Positions 43,266 to 56,499 are shown, numbered from the stretch's first letter. The stretch is 64,000 nt of DNA from Branchiostoma belcheri (GCF_001625305.1 NW_017802947.1:62001-126000), one strand, 5' to 3'. Numbers and translations: made by a program. The notes: a model not told the origin generated them from the letters alone.

Positions 43266-46200
43266 GGGGCTGTTTGGGAAACATTTTTGTGTTTATTGTT
43301 TTGAAAGCGGCGATAACGGAACTAGGGGTGATGTGTGCAATAGTTATCGGTCTGGAACTTTCCCAGGTTTCATGCCAAAGTAAAAATGATACATCCCGTT
43401 TCTTTCATAAAATTTACAGAGTGTCAACAACAATTAAGCCGTCAATGACCATGGTGAACCAAGCAAACATCTAGATTGTGATATTGGTGTTTGCGAATTG
43501 AATGCATGTTTAGTTTTCCCCTTATATTTCTTTGCATAACCATAAATTATGAAGATATATCAGTGACTATGTAAGCTAGTAGCAGAATGGGGGTTGAATT
43601 GAACTCCCATGCCTCATGCACTTAAGCAATGCTCCCTCCTCAAGCCAAGTCACGAGTACTGTGAAATGAAAATCTCACTGGTCGTGTTTTTGTTTTGCTC
43701 GGATGATGATGATGGCAGAAATAGAAGATGGTCGTGGTGATCAGCAAACCTCTAGCGAGTGAAATCAGTATTTTAAAAAGCATTGTGGGTTTACATAATA
43801 AATCGGAGGTGCAACGGAGAGCCGGATACGTACCTTTGCACAAATTTAAGACACCTCAACACAACGAAATAACCAAGGAGTTTCCCTTGCCTACTGCAGC
43901 TGCCCCCTCCCGCGCTAGGCTATACGTGTAATGTGCCGTTCCTGTGTGAGTTGAATCCATGTTCTTGTGAAAACAGAGGTGATCTGTTTTAGAACATTTT
44001 TGTGATTGGTGAGATACATGACATTGTTCAGGACGCATTTTGGACATTACTTATTTCACTATTCTTCGGACCACAAATTTCACATCAACACCATATGCTT
44101 CATTTGACTTGAATTGTTTATGAACCAGCTGGCTGGTCTTCATGTTCAAATGCATCATTTACAAGTTTTGTCCATCTTCACGAGGGATGTCCTTTATTTG
44201 CTTACTTTATCAACAATCTGAAGCAATTAATAGTTCATTTACATGTCCAGCTTTGCACTACTCTATTTGCAGGAACATCTAGTGACGTATCTGTGCATCT
44301 TTTTTCCTGATGGAATCTTCAACAATTCATCATGATATAGATGGTGTAATTATCATGTGATTTACTTGCCTCATATTACAAAATGAGCAAGATATTTGAG
44401 TCATAATTACTTTCATAAACATGGGGGTATTGCTTCGGGCGTGTCTGTTTGTGTGTTTCCTCTTTGTGGTCAACATAGCATAAGAATGTCAAAATGGGTT
44501 GTGATGATATTTGCTATGTATGTAGGTTTTCGGAAGACAGGTCAAGGTAGATTTGGGGCCTCCTGACGAATTTTCTTGGTATATATTAAAGCAGAACTCC
44601 CAGTCTTTACATCTTTAGTGTTTCTCCTGGATGTGCTATAGTTTTGATTTATTGGTGCCATACAGTATTCTAGAACAGATAGCTAGACCCTCAATTAAAA
44701 TATATCTTGTTGGTCACTGTAAATTTGCAATATCACTAGTTTTGTTGTTTGATTGTCATCCTTTATGCCGTATCAAAAGGAGAAATCTTAGAAAATCTGT
44801 TACATCATTCTGCAGTTCTGCAGTTCAATTCGACAATTGTATGCCATTTATTCATACAATCAACCTAATGGAGCAAGGTTAAAGTTCCTTCTTGTGTCCA
44901 CTTTTACCGGGGTCGTTTTATGTTCAGTCTTGATTAGTTCGGTATGTAATTTACAGGGACATGACATCGGTTCTTTTTTGCAGTGAAATCTTTTGTGGTC
45001 TTGCCCGATGGAAACTTCAGTTTGCAAAACTTTACACCGAGATCAGTGGCCTTTTTAGTTTTCAGTTTTCTTGAAGTTAAACATAAAAACATCACTAACC
45101 AACTCGTTGCATATATCCAATCTATATCCAAAATTTGTCTCTGTAATATCCGCCCAATGCACATCAATGTTCCCGGGTTTCGGTTAAAATTCGCTCTGAC
45201 ATTGTCTTGTTCCTTCACGAGTCATAGTTTATAGAGAAAAACGTCGTCAACTCTTTAGACGGAGGAGAAAGCACAGTTGGCAGCTGTTTGGGAAACATTT
45301 TGTTGTGCTTATTGTTTTGAAAGCAGCGATAACGGAACAAGGAGTGATGTACATATACGTTATCGGTCTGGAAGTTTCCCAGGTTTTATATTACCTCGTA
45401 TGCTCAAGCAGAAAATGATATGATATCCCGTTTCTTTCATAAAATTTTCAGAGTCAAAAACAATTAAGCCGTCGATCAGCATGGTGAACCTAGCAAACAT
45501 CTAGATGTGATATTGTTGTTTGCGATTGCATGCATGTTTAGTTCCCCCCTTATTTTTCTTTGTATACCCATATGAAGATATATCAGCGATTATGTAAGTC
45601 AGTAGCAGAATGGGGGTTGAATGGAACTCCCCATGCCTCATGAACTTAAGCAATGCTCCCTCCTCAAGCCAAGTCTCGGGCATAGAAGTAGAACTACATC
45701 AAGTGATTAAATGAAAATCTCATTGGTCACAAGAAGGAGTTTCCCTTGCCTACTGCAGCAGCCTCCCTTCCGCACTAGGTTATACTTGCAATATGCCGTT
45801 CCTGTGTGAGTTGAATCCATGTTCTTGTGAAAACAGAGGTGATCTGTTTTAGAACATTTCTGTGATTGGTAATCATAAGGTGAGATGCATGACATTGTTA
45901 TGGACGTATTATGGAAGTAATATTATTTGTATCGCAAATGTCAAATCAACATCATATGCTTCATTTGATTTTGAATTGTTTATGGACTTTCTGGTCTTCC
46001 CAAACATGTTTATGTGCATCATTTACAAGCTTTGTCCATCTTCACGAACTATCTGAAGCAAGGAGTAGTTCATTTGTTTTTCCACCTTTGCACTGATATA
46101 TTTGTAGGAACATCTAGTCGTTTGATTTTTTTCTTGCTAACACATATCTGTGTTTCTGTTTGACAATACAATATTTTTAGGTCTTCTTGTCGTTTTACTT

Positions 46201-47480
46201 GAGAGAATCTTCAACAGTCCATTATGTGTATAAGTATGTGATATATTTGCATCATGTTTAACAAACACCGTGAACAAGATAACGTTATTGTGTCAATATT
46301 TAAGTCTTAAATAGGTATTTGTTATTGCTTTCATAAACATTGGGGTATTGCTTTTGTCGTGTCTGTATGGGTGTATTTTCTCTGTGGACAGCGTAACATT
46401 AGAAGGTCTGAAATGGGTTGTGAGGATATTTGTTGTGGGGGCCTCCTGACAACTTTTTGTTCGCACCACAGCAAAACTCCCGGTCTTTGCATTCCTAAGC
46501 GCTTCTCCTGGACGTGGTATAGTTTTGATTTATTGGTGACATAAAGTTTTATTTGAACCGGCCATCGATACAAACATATCATTTCAACCTTATTTTCATA
46601 AGAAATTAAACAAAACGAAACAAAAAATTTACAAAAGCTCTACACATCTTATGGTGTAACTGTATGAGTAGCTTGTTTACATTTTCAGGAAATAATTCCT
46701 ATTGTTGAGTACTAGTGTGTTAAACACTGTCAGTTGTTTTCATTATACACCGACACCTGTTTTTTCTTACTTTGATCGTCAGGCTTTGTGTCGTTTTAAA
46801 AGGGATAATCTTAAAATATATCTTGCACCATTTTCCAGTTCAATTGCATTTTATTTATTTATACGATCAACAGATGGAGCAAAGGAAAGTTCATTCTTGT
46901 GCCCATGTGTTTTACTGGTGTCGTCTTATGTACAGGTTTGGTTTGTTCGGTATATGTAATTGAAAGGGACATGACATCGGTTCTTTTTTGCGTATGATTT
47001 TCCAGTAGACTTCTTTTCATATTATCTTATGTTATCTTATGAAGATTTACCACCTTTATTGTGGAAGGATTGAAATAACAGGTGAATATCACCTCTTCAA
47101 GATGTCAAACCTGTGACCAGACTGTAAGGTTTGGACCACTCATACCGGGAAGGTCCTATATTCTTTCGACAAGCGTGGTGGGTTCTTTAACGTGTGTGGG
47201 GTGTGGCTCTCCCAAACATTTTGGACATCATATCACTGTTCTTTGAATTGCAAATTTCACATCGACACCATATGCTTAATCAGACTTGAATTATTTATGA
47301 ACTTCTGGTCTTCTAAAACATGTTCATTTGCATCATTTACAAGGTTTGTCCATCTTCACGAAGAATGCCATTTATTTGCCTACTTTATCAATAATTTGAA
47401 ACAAGGAATAGTTAATTTGCAAGTTCTACTTTGCACTGTTTTATTAGCAGGAACATCTAGTCGTTTGATTTTCTTGATTT
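43266..47480. repeat. Second locally repeated unit (~2 kb), three copies
   Basis: GTTTGGGAAACATTTT occurs near 43270 and 45288. TTTCCCTTGCCTACTGCAGC occurs near 43880 and 45740. GAGTTGAATCCATGTTCTTG occurs near 43948 and 45809. Text around CATCATTTACAAG and TTTGTCCATCTTCACGA occurs near 44152, 46017 and 47332. Copy 1 is about 43266-45240, copy 2 about 45285-47000 and copy 3 about 47200-47480. No copy holds an ORF with a domain; small ORFs do not agree between copies. Confidence 0.7.
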
Positions 47481-49250
47481 GCCAATGGAATGCATTTCTA
47501 TCATATAATGTAATCGTTATTCCTTGTGTCCAAGATGTTTACTGGTCTTCTCATGTAGGGTATAGGTATGTTTTTACCTCCGTGAAAATGGCGGTATCGT
47601 TTGGTTGTGTCTGTCTGTGTGTGTGTGTGTAAGTAAGTATCTTTGGATGTTTGCGTTGAGCATAACTTTAGGAGGTTTCGAAGGATTGTGATTTTGTTCT
47701 GTGGGTTCGTCTTGCGAAGAAGTCAAGGATGATTTTGGACCTCCTGGCTCATGCGCTCGTGGATTTTCTTGTTACCGCAGCAGTATCTGAACATGCCATG
47801 ATCCTGAACTTTGTATTGCAGCCAAGATAGCTTTTAATGTTAAAGGCAAATGGTGAGGGCTGTGTTCCCCTAGCAGCTTGTTCTGCAACTCACTCACCTC
47901 TGCAACTGCAGGGGTGTTATCGTTGAAATATTTTAAAACGCATATGCCAAGAAAAGAAGGACAGATTTTCAGGTTTTGGGGCATCCAGGTAGTTTAGACA
48001 GAGGTGTGTAAAATGACATGCTTAACATCGCATGTTGAAGTAATTGATAAAATAGACGCTTGTCATTGGTTTTCAGCTGTCGTTATAACTATGTGTAATC
48101 TTTTGTATTTCAATCAAATGGTATTTCTTGAAAAGCCAGTACATAGGCAATTGGGTGTGTTTGCGCCATCGGGGTTTATAAAAAACGTATCCTCAAGATT
48201 TTCATCATGTCTACATATAGTTCCTACATAGATGAAATGTTGATGCAGTAGTAGTATAACACCGTCCCGACGTCACCGTAAATTGATTATTTTGGTAATT
48301 TCTGGCTCGTTTCAGGCTCAAAGATATTTTCTTGGCCCACAAGCTCGGATGGCTTAAAATTTCTCATGGAGGTGTCTATCTAGGATATGTTCACAGCACT
48401 TCATCAACAGTCCTCGCCTACAGCCCTACACTACTTCAAATGTTTTTCTTTTTTTCTTTGGGGGTCTATCTTTAGACCATCAATGTATATTTTATATCAT
48501 ATCAAAGCCAAATGACCTGGACTTTGGTTTGGGGGTAGCTTTCTCACTAGAAATGGGGGAGGGGTAATTAAGTTACAGAGTAAGTCAATTTTTCATTAAG
48601 GTGTCCTGGAAAAGTCCATCCTTGCATGGTGGTTCAAGTTCAGAAAATTCAATTTTGGAGTCGGGTGATGTTGGGATAGTCCATTTGTCAAATGCTATAG
48701 TTCTACAAAAGATTGATATTGAACAGTCCATTTTTGCATTGGGGGAAATATGTATTTGGTCGCAAATGTGGCCTTTCTAGTTTGCATTTTATTAGCAATT
48801 GCAATTTTTTAACGTATTTGACTCTATTATTTGAGTTGTTTCTTCGGTGTGGTATATAGGTGTATGGATGTTAACTACATTTGCAGATGCATTGGCAAGA
48901 TCTAGACAAACATTTCTGCTTTCTTTGCTAAAACCTGCACACGTGAATCTGCATGATGGCATCGTGGTTTAGGTCTTCTTGGTTGCAACCCTGAGTTATG
49001 TTCCTGTCAGATAGAGGTGCTGGGTATCCGACATTGTCTCGAGACAACTTTAAAGAAAGGTGTGTGGATGTTCACTACATTTGCAGATACATTGAGCAGA
49101 ACATTGAGCTGTTGTGCAGAACAGGAGCTTAAGTTGTGTTGTCTGTCCTTGGGGCTGGGAGTACCAAGTCAAGTACCTGAGAGATCTACCCATAGATCCC
49201 CCCCCTCCCTGTTGAGAGTGGGGTTGTACATTCTTTCATATATGGCCTCT
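47481..49250. other. Part of gene 2 intron 1, nothing recognised
   Basis: Mixed sequence with a (GT)n tract near 47612-47630 and no ORF with a recognisable domain. A TTTGCAGATRCATTG stretch occurs twice (near 48880 and 49079), which hints at another short duplication. Confidence 0.5.
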
Positions 49251-51130
49251 TTAACACCCCGTTCCCACCAGAGTGTTTCGCGGTCTATTACATATCCGTA
49301 GACTCGAGTTTGAAGGAGTGACCCTGGTTGTGTTGTAGGTGGTGGAAAATGGCTGAGGAGTAGCCGTTAGCACTAGGTCTGCAATGTTCCTTGTACCTAA
49401 GCGGCCGACAGGTCTCTCCAATGTAGGTGTTGTTACAATTAGGCTCCTCATATTTGAGTCTGTAAATAACCTTGGTACCTTTGTGGGGTCGGTCCTTGGG
49501 ATGTACCAGTCTTTGTCTGAGTTTTGAGTGAGGTTTAAGTTGGTGGCTATGTTGAAGTTTGGGAAGATCCGTTGGAGTTTCTCGGATACTCCTTGAACAT
49601 ACGGAATGGTGATGTTGACATTGTTTTTTCTGGTCAAAGGTTTGCACTTCTGTGTTTTGTTTGACTGATCCGAAGGTTTGAGAGCTTTGTTGAAAGTCCA
49701 GTTTTGGTAGCCACACTTAGCCAGGGAACCCCGGAGGTGTCTATGTTCGTCAGCTTTGGCTCGGTCTGAAGTGATAATGTTGTCTGCACGATGGAAGAGA
49801 GTTTTGATCACCGCTAGTTTGTGTTCGAAAGGGTGATGGGAATCAAAGGCCAGGTATTGATCAGTTTGTTTGTTTGTTTTTTTGCACAACAGCAATAGAA
49901 ATTATACATAATACACTAATAATAAATAAAACAGGTGCAGGAGGAGGGAAAAAAGCTTATTTAGCTTATGCTAAGCCCTCCTCCTCTATACTAACCAAAA
50001 CTAAACATATGTGAATTGAAATAATACATACATAAGGAATTGTTATCAAAATAATTCAAACATGGGCAAAATGATACAATAACAATAATGAAATAATAGT
50101 ATACATAAATTGAGATGAAATGAAATTGATATGAAATAATACATACAAGGAATTGTTAGCAAAATAATTCAAACATATGCAAAATCAGTGTGGGTCGGTT
50201 TCCTGTAAACTTCAAAACGAAGCTAGGTTATACCGGTTATACCAGCTATACTGATACAGATATAGGAGGTTGCCATCTTCCTCTACGATAGTTCTGGTTT
50301 ACAGGAAAGGGGGTGTGTTGTAATGACTTGGCTCCTGTGTGAACTTGATGTTGTCATATCTGGTTACTGTGGTAAAAGAAATCAACAGCTACCCTCTTTT
50401 TTAATCTGCACCAAGTGCCATCTACATATCGAACCCAGTTAGCTGGGGAGTGTCATTGAAAGTGCTGAGGGCTTTGTTTTCAAACTTCTCCACGTACAGG
50501 TTTACAACGATTGGTGAAACTGGTGATCCCATCGCACAGCCGTGCATTTGTTGGTAGAACTGTCCTTTGTAGGTGAAATACGTACATACTAGGCAGAGTT
50601 CTAGTAATTCACATACACATTCACATACTTGGTCAACGGATAGATTGCTTCTATCTGCAAGTGTATCCTCGTCTTCCAAGGCTTCTTTGACTACTGACAC
50701 TGCTTCCTTAGGTGGTATATGGAGGTGAAGAGTGAGCACACATCATACGATCTTCACAAAATCTGCACTATTCTGTACATGATGCTGAGATTTCCCCACT
50801 AGTGTCCCCAAAATCTTGGCTAGAAATCCTGCAAACTCGTAGGTGACAGAGCCTATACTGGAGACATGGGTCGTAGAGGGAACACCCTGTTTGTGGATTT
50901 TGGGAAGGCCGTGGAATTTAGGGGGTTGCTCCGTGGTGGGATTAAGTTTTAGATAGGTAGCAAGATCCAGAATTCCTCCTGTTTCCAATTTCTTGAGAGT
51001 GGCACTGATTTTGCCTTTAAACCTGTTAGTGGGGTCCTTATTCAAGGGCATGTAGGTGTCTTTGCCCCCTAAGAGGTCCTGCACCTTCCTGTCGTAATGC
51101 TTCCTGTCTAGATCCTTGGGGGACATCGCA
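49251..51130 (-). mobile_element. Penelope-like retroelement, broken (RT plus GIY-YIG)
   Basis: Read on the minus strand from 51126, the RT N-terminal part (FKGKISATLKKLETG, PKFHGLPKIHKQGVP) is followed by the RT core QQMHGCAMGSPVSPIVVNLY (50739-50422). After a one-base frameshift comes NWVRYVDGTW, where the family has YVDD. It continues as YDNIKFTQE and RKPTHTD, is cut by an insertion, and resumes as QYLAFDSHHPFEHKL. It ends with a GIY-YIG-type nuclease end (CNNTYIGETCRPLR, then EH). RT joined to GIY-YIG is the Penelope-like layout. Frameshifts, the changed active site and the insertion make it inactive. Confidence 0.85.
49866..50183 (-). mobile_element. 318-bp insertion inside the Penelope-like element, 6-bp target duplication
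   Basis: ATCAGT occurs at 49860-49865 and again at 50184-50189, exactly at the two borders. Removing one copy and the insert restores the host reading frame across the junction (HTD then QYLA). The insert has a CAAA-type tail at its 49866 end, read on the minus strand, so it is a retroposed LINE or SINE piece. It contains the repeated phrase AAATAATACATACA and no ORF. Confidence 0.85.
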
Positions 51131-51229
51131 AGTTACATTTTTCTGTGAAGAAATGAAGTATCCACTGGATACATATGCAGCTTTCAATTTCTGAAAGGTA
51201 GTCTGAAGGTAGTCTGAAAGCTAGTCAAT

Positions 51230-51360
51230 GGTAGAATCTTTAAAACCATAAGTCTTTAATTTATCAAGAAGTATACTGTGGTCAAACGTATCGAACGCCT
51301 TAGATAAATCGAGAAATATTCCGACGGTGAACTCATTATTCTCCAGTGTCTGATAACCGA
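51230..51360 (-). mobile_element. LINE RT fragment
   Basis: The minus strand reads [19 protein letters not shown] and DKLKTYGF, the classic block around the first RT catalytic aspartate in CR1/Jockey-type LINEs. Only about 40 codons remain. Confidence 0.75.
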
Positions 51361-51700
51361 ACGAAATTCCTGCAATTGTGAGGCCCGCCGGCACTATTGA
51401 AGAACTACATCAATGTACTGGGCCATGTACTGGGCCAGCCCCGACTTGAGGCTGTTGACTGTAGGTTCCCTGTAGGTTGAGCGACTATGTGATGTGGTAG
51501 GAGTTCCATTCTGGAATTGTATATAAGGGGGTGACCTCTTGTTGAATATGTGTGTTTGGTGTAGTGCTGTGAGGGTATGGCGAGTATAGGTTGTGAATGT
51601 ACCAGTCGTGCCTGTTTCCTTCTCTGTTGTAAGGTAGGCCAGCCGAGTTGGTTTTGTAGCTGAGAGACACTTGTAGAGTTCCTGTAGTCATTAAAGACAT
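51361..51700 (-). mobile_element. LINE ORF2 C-terminal fragment
   Basis: The minus strand shows a frame with LGWPTLQQRRKQARLV and, after shifts, PTVNSLKSGLAQ. This is the usual end of CR1/Jockey-type ORF2 proteins. It lies between the Penelope-like element and the CR1-like element and belongs to a separate, very short copy. Confidence 0.55.
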
Positions 51701-54240
51701 ATTTTTTTATTTATTTATTTCGAAACCTTTTAGCCCTGCAGGGCTAGTCTTCCAAGGCTCAAATACATGGAATACAGGCACATCGTTACATAATTATATA
51801 CATAGGAAATAGTGCATAAGATACAGTGCAATCGTTTAAAAAGACAAAAATACATCAAACATCTAAAGGAACGCATAAATGAATATTAACAATTTAAAAC
51901 TAGAGGTCGGCTTCATGTGACACTGTTTACTATGGCTTTCTTAAACTTGAGAAGGTTACTCAGTGTCTTGACATGATAAGGTAGGTCGTTCCACAACGAT
52001 ATAGCACGATACAGGAATGAGCGCTTCTTACTGTTCGTCTTAGGTTTGGGTAATCTAAAGTTGTACTGTGCAGCAGATCTGGTATTGTGAATGTGAGATA
52101 CATGAACAGGCACAAGGGAGTTGTATATATACTGTGGTTCATGACTAGTGACAATCTTAAAGAACATAACCAGTGTGCTAGAGGAGAATCTCTCACTCAC
52201 AGTCAGCCAACCAAGATCAATATGCATCTGCCTGGTAGGTGTATCAGGAGCACATTTCAATAATAATCTACAAGCCCTATTCTGAACTACTTGCAGTTTG
52301 CGCATGTTAGAGACTGACATGCTAGCTAAAACTGGTGCGCAATACTGTACCACTGACAAAACCAGTGCACAAACAACAACCTTACAAACTGCGAGTATAT
52401 CTGACAGCTCTTCTTTGCACAGATTCAATCTTATCTTCTAGAACATTGCAACTGGCGTATCTGTGGATCCAATATCAATGATGCGCATTCTAGCTTGGGT
52501 CTAACTAAAGATGTATAAGCTTTGGCCCTTACCTCCTTACTTGCCCCCCCCCCCAAATGTTCGGACGAAGAGACCCTAGTGTACTGTTGCCCCTGGCCTG
52601 TTGATCTGAGATGGCTACTTGTGGTCCTGTGATAGATAGGATCCCCAGGTATGGATGTTGGGTACTGACCTCTAGAGATTCTGCGAACATTGTGATGATC
52701 GTTAGATTTGTGCACATGGAGAATACAACATTTCTTAACATTAAACCTTAGTTGCCAAGTGTTAGACCATGCACAAATGGTGTAATTCGATTCTGTTTAG
52801 TTTGTATGGCTCGGTATATTAGAAATTCACCCGCAAACAGACGAGGTTATTGTGTGATACCCTGGTCTATATCGTTAATGTATAGCACGAAGAGGATGGG
52901 ACCGAGGGCGGTACCCGTGGGACACCTGATTTAACCCCATTTGGTCTTGATGACTCCCCTTCAACCATGACCTGTTGCTGTCTGTTCGGTAACCAGTTCT
53001 TAATCCATCTAAAAGTCCTACCCCTTATTCCATAGTTATCTAATTTATTTAGTAGTTGTCGGTGCGGCACACTAGCAAAGGCTTTAGAAAAATCTAAACT
53101 GACTAAGTCAATCTGTTTACCACAGTGACTATCGAACCAAGATGTTAGGCCATGCAGTGTACATATCAGTTGAGTATCTCATGAGTGTTTTGTTCGGAAG
53201 CCGTGTTGAGTAGGTAATATAATAGTATTGTCTGCTTATCTAGGTGCTTTAGTGTTGATGAAAAAGTAATGTGCTCGAGGACCTTACAGCAAACAGTAAA
53301 GGGACTCAGGCCTTTAATTTGTAGGGTCGCTTCTATCCCCTTTCTTGTGAATGGGGTGTATATAGGCACTACGCCAGTCAGCCGGGACCTCACCCTTTTA
53401 AAGAGATTGGTTGAATATAAAACACAACGTAGGGCTAATTTCCACTGCTTATTCTTTTAGGATTCTACAGGGGATCAGGTCGGGACCGGATGCTTTGCGT
53501 GGATTGATGGCCTCTAATAATTTCTGTACTCCCTCTTTAGTCACTGTTACTTCGGGCTTATCCTCATGGAATGTTGGTGGTATTTTCCACTGTTTCATAC
53601 TGGTTATTGAGAGCGTTTTTTCTGGTCTTTTAGAGGTGCTACTCTTGTGTCGGCTTGTTTCCTTCCCTTTATGTAATTCCAGAACTTTTTGGGATCATCT
53701 AGCGCCTCGCCCATGATTTCATTAAAGTACTCATTATGGGCCTTCCGAATCTTCTGTTTGCAAATTTGACTTCCTTGCGTAGTCTCTTGAATTCAACCCA
53801 GTCTAGTTCATCCACCGAGACTTTAGCTATCCTGTCGAGTTTCTTTTTCTTCTTGGTTGCTCGTTTTAGCGAAGACGATGTCCACGGGCAGTGGTGTCTA
53901 CCCCAGAGTCTTTTCCGGAGTACGTGTTTCACCATTAGGTATCCTAGTCCATTTGTGAAGACCTGCCAGTTTTCCTCAACTCTAAGATTGGAAGGGTCTC
54001 TATTCTGAAAACGTGTATTCATGTAAGCCTTGGGATAGGGCCGATTTGTCTGCTTTTTGTCAGCAGAGATGAACACTGCAAGTTTTTTTTTCTTATTTAG
54101 CTTGATGCTGTTTTTTTCTTATTAAGACAGCTTCTTGTTTGCTCATTCCAGGGATGATACTATCCTGTTCTACTGAATCTGTGTTTGATATGAGTGCAAG
54201 GTCCAATATATTTTCCCCTCGCGTTGGTGTATGCACTATT
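51701..54240 (-). mobile_element. CR1-like LINE, part 2 (end of endonuclease, RT, C-terminus, 3' end)
   Basis: On the minus strand the order is: endonuclease end (PTRGENILDLALISNTDS, IIPGMS) near 54240-54110; linker (54076-53699); RT with frameshifts (near 53393-53170, then LLNKLDNYGIRGRTFRWIKN at 53070-52867); EVRAKAYTSLVRPKLECAS near 52550; and the C-terminal domain at 52428-51913 (RKLQVVQNRACRLLL, LWNDLPYH). A 3' UTR follows to about 51705. Multiple frameshifts mean it is dead. Confidence 0.85.
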
Positions 54241-55699
54241 GGGCCAGGTCTGTCTCTTGTTTCATCATCATCCGTCGTCCCTTACGGGCGGGGGTAAGTT
54301 GCTGCACTGCCGTACTCCACAGTGATCTGTCCGCCATGGTTGATTTAAGGTCTTCTATATCAAATGCCGTGTCTCTGGAGATCATTCTTGGGTAGGTCAG
54401 TTTCCTGGAATAACTTTTCCCACTAGGCCTCCAGAGAATAAGTGACGAGATGATTTCTCCGCTCGCCCTAAGGCAGTGACCAGCGAATCGAACACGTCTC
54501 TGCTTGAGCCTGTGGGACACTAGAGGGAGCTTTCTATATATGGTAGCCATGGTTGGATGCTGTTTCCAGCTCATGTTTTGTGCTCTGCGCAAAAACCTGG
54601 TGTAAGTTCCATCAAGTTTATTTTCCAGGCGAGTTGTCAGTGTCCATGTTTCCGCCCCCTATAGCAGAATGGGCTCAACAATGGTGCGAAAGACTTGTAG
54701 TTTTAGATGGTTGCTTACACTTGAGTACCAGATGATATCTACGAGTAATCTATTACATGCCTCTCACGCTAAGGCTTTCCTTGTTGTAAAGTCCCTCTCA
54801 GAGTCCATGATATAGGGTCCCAGGTACTTGAAATCAATTACTTGCTTTATGCAAATGCCAGATAGAGATTTAAATTCTACTGGTGCAGTGGAGATACTTG
54901 TGCTTATAAACTCCGTTTTGGCTTCGTTGCAGTACAGACAAACATATGAGCTGCTTTTTTAAGAGATTGCAGAAGTGATTCTGCGTCTAGATCTGTGAGA
55001 TTCACTGCTGGGTAACGGCGACTCCTTTTGGACTGGATTTCGATACCTTTTTCATGCATACTGTCAAGTGATATACGTAAGATATAGTCTAGTACAATGA
55101 TAAAAAGAAACGGAGCTAGTGTGTCACCTTGGAGGACACCAGCAGTTACTTCAAAGGGTCTGTTTCACCGTCAGGGGTAATCACTGTAGCAGAGGTGTTG
55201 ATATATAGGCATTTTCTCGCATTAATAATGGGTAGAGCTATCCCATGCAGTGAAAGCATTTCAAACATGGTGGTTCTGTCTATGGAGTCGAAAGCCTTGC
55301 GGGAGTCGACGAATAACAGAACTAGATCTCTGTTACACCTTCTCATCTCTTCTAAGGATACGGCGGATGGAAAGCGTTTGTGAGATAGTAGACCTACCTC
55401 TTCTAAAGCCGTTCTGATTTCTTCTCAATAGTGGATCTACTGCTGGCACTAGCCGATTTAGCAAGAGTTTGTTGTAAATTTTGGCAGCGATGGGAATAAG
55501 AGTGATTCTGCGGTAATTTGCAGCAGAGGTCAAATCTCCTTTTTTGGGCACTGTGATAATACCACCATTGAGCCATGCAGAAGGGGGGTTATGGGTAAGG
55601 AACGTGTTATTGCACAGATGGAGGAGTAATTCATGAAACAATGGATCCTTCCATATAATAGTAGAAATATCATCTAATCCGGGAGATTTGTTATGTTGT
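54241..55699 (-). mobile_element. RTE-like LINE fragment nested inside the CR1-like LINE
   Basis: On the minus strand, RT starts HNKSPGLDDISTIIW (about 55695) and continues GGIITVPKKGDLTSAANYRR, NQNGFRRGRSTISQTL and DLVLLFVDSRKAFDSIDR (55346-55146). A degraded stretch follows, then a C-terminus at 54592-54236 with RRVRFAGHCLRASGEIISS. A short GATGATGA-type tail lies at the 54.25 kb end. The endonuclease is missing, so it is 5'-truncated. The RTE-like assignment rests on RT style and tail. Confidence 0.75.
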
Positions 55700-56378
55700 G
55701 TCATATCCAAAAAATTTTGATTGTTTGACATCCCATATATTGGGGTGAGGCGTTTATTGTGGCTGGGACATGATCCCAATGAATATCTGGCAGGTTAAAG
55801 TCTCCAAATAGTTGTGGGGAGATGGTGTCGATGTGCTATTTACAACAGCATGGAAAAGAGTTTCCATGTAAGATTAACCCGAACAAGGTGGTCTGTATAC
55901 GGAAGAAAGGCCAGTAACCCGCCTGTTGAATCGTCGCCCAGACTATCTCTGCGTTAGATTGGTCGTATTTTGGGGTTAAAACTAGGTGGAATTTATCGCG
56001 AAGTATACAACTCTGCCTTGACTATTACGATATACTTGTACATCACAACCCTCTGGGAATATTTCCCAGTTAGCTAGCTCTGGGTCTAGATATCATTCAT
56101 TGCCGCATATGACTCCTGTGTCTTCTGTCACCATCAGTGCCCTGAATTGTGCGTTCTTATCCCCCCCACCGAATACTTCTACAGTTCAATGAAAGAACAT
56201 AAATGTTGCGTAGTATTCGCTTAACTTTTTCAAATGTCTTGGGGGAACGGGTAGATGAGGTAGAGATGTGGTTGGGAGTGGATCTTATTGAGAAGGAAGT
56301 TTGGGAGACTGGGCTGAAACCTGTGGAGAGATTAGGTGAGTTCAGTAAGTGTATGCCAGTGGCAGTGTTACCAGCCAT
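55700..56378 (-). mobile_element. CR1-like LINE, part 1 (5' part of endonuclease)
   Basis: The minus strand reads IYVLSLNCRSI (56190), FRALMVTEDTGVICGNE, a stop, YLDPELANWEIFPEGCDVQV, SVYRPPCSG and GDFNLPDIHWD (near 55790). These are blocks of the APE-type endonuclease of CR1-like LINEs. The frame then runs to QNFLDM near 55700, where the RTE-like element takes over. It continues on the other side at 54240. Confidence 0.8.
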
Positions 56379-56499
56379 GTCTGCCAGGGGTTTTTAGAAC
56401 GACCCCTCAGCATCATGGGTCCATGGGTCTTCAATGAAAAAAACTAGATGCAAAACTAGGTACTCCACAATTATTACAGAATAGCTTTTTTCTTTTAAT

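Noticed and set aside
49017..49301. 94-residue + strand ORF overlapping the Penelope-like element
   Set aside because: It lies opposite and beyond the end of the minus-strand GIY-YIG ORF and has no domain of its own.
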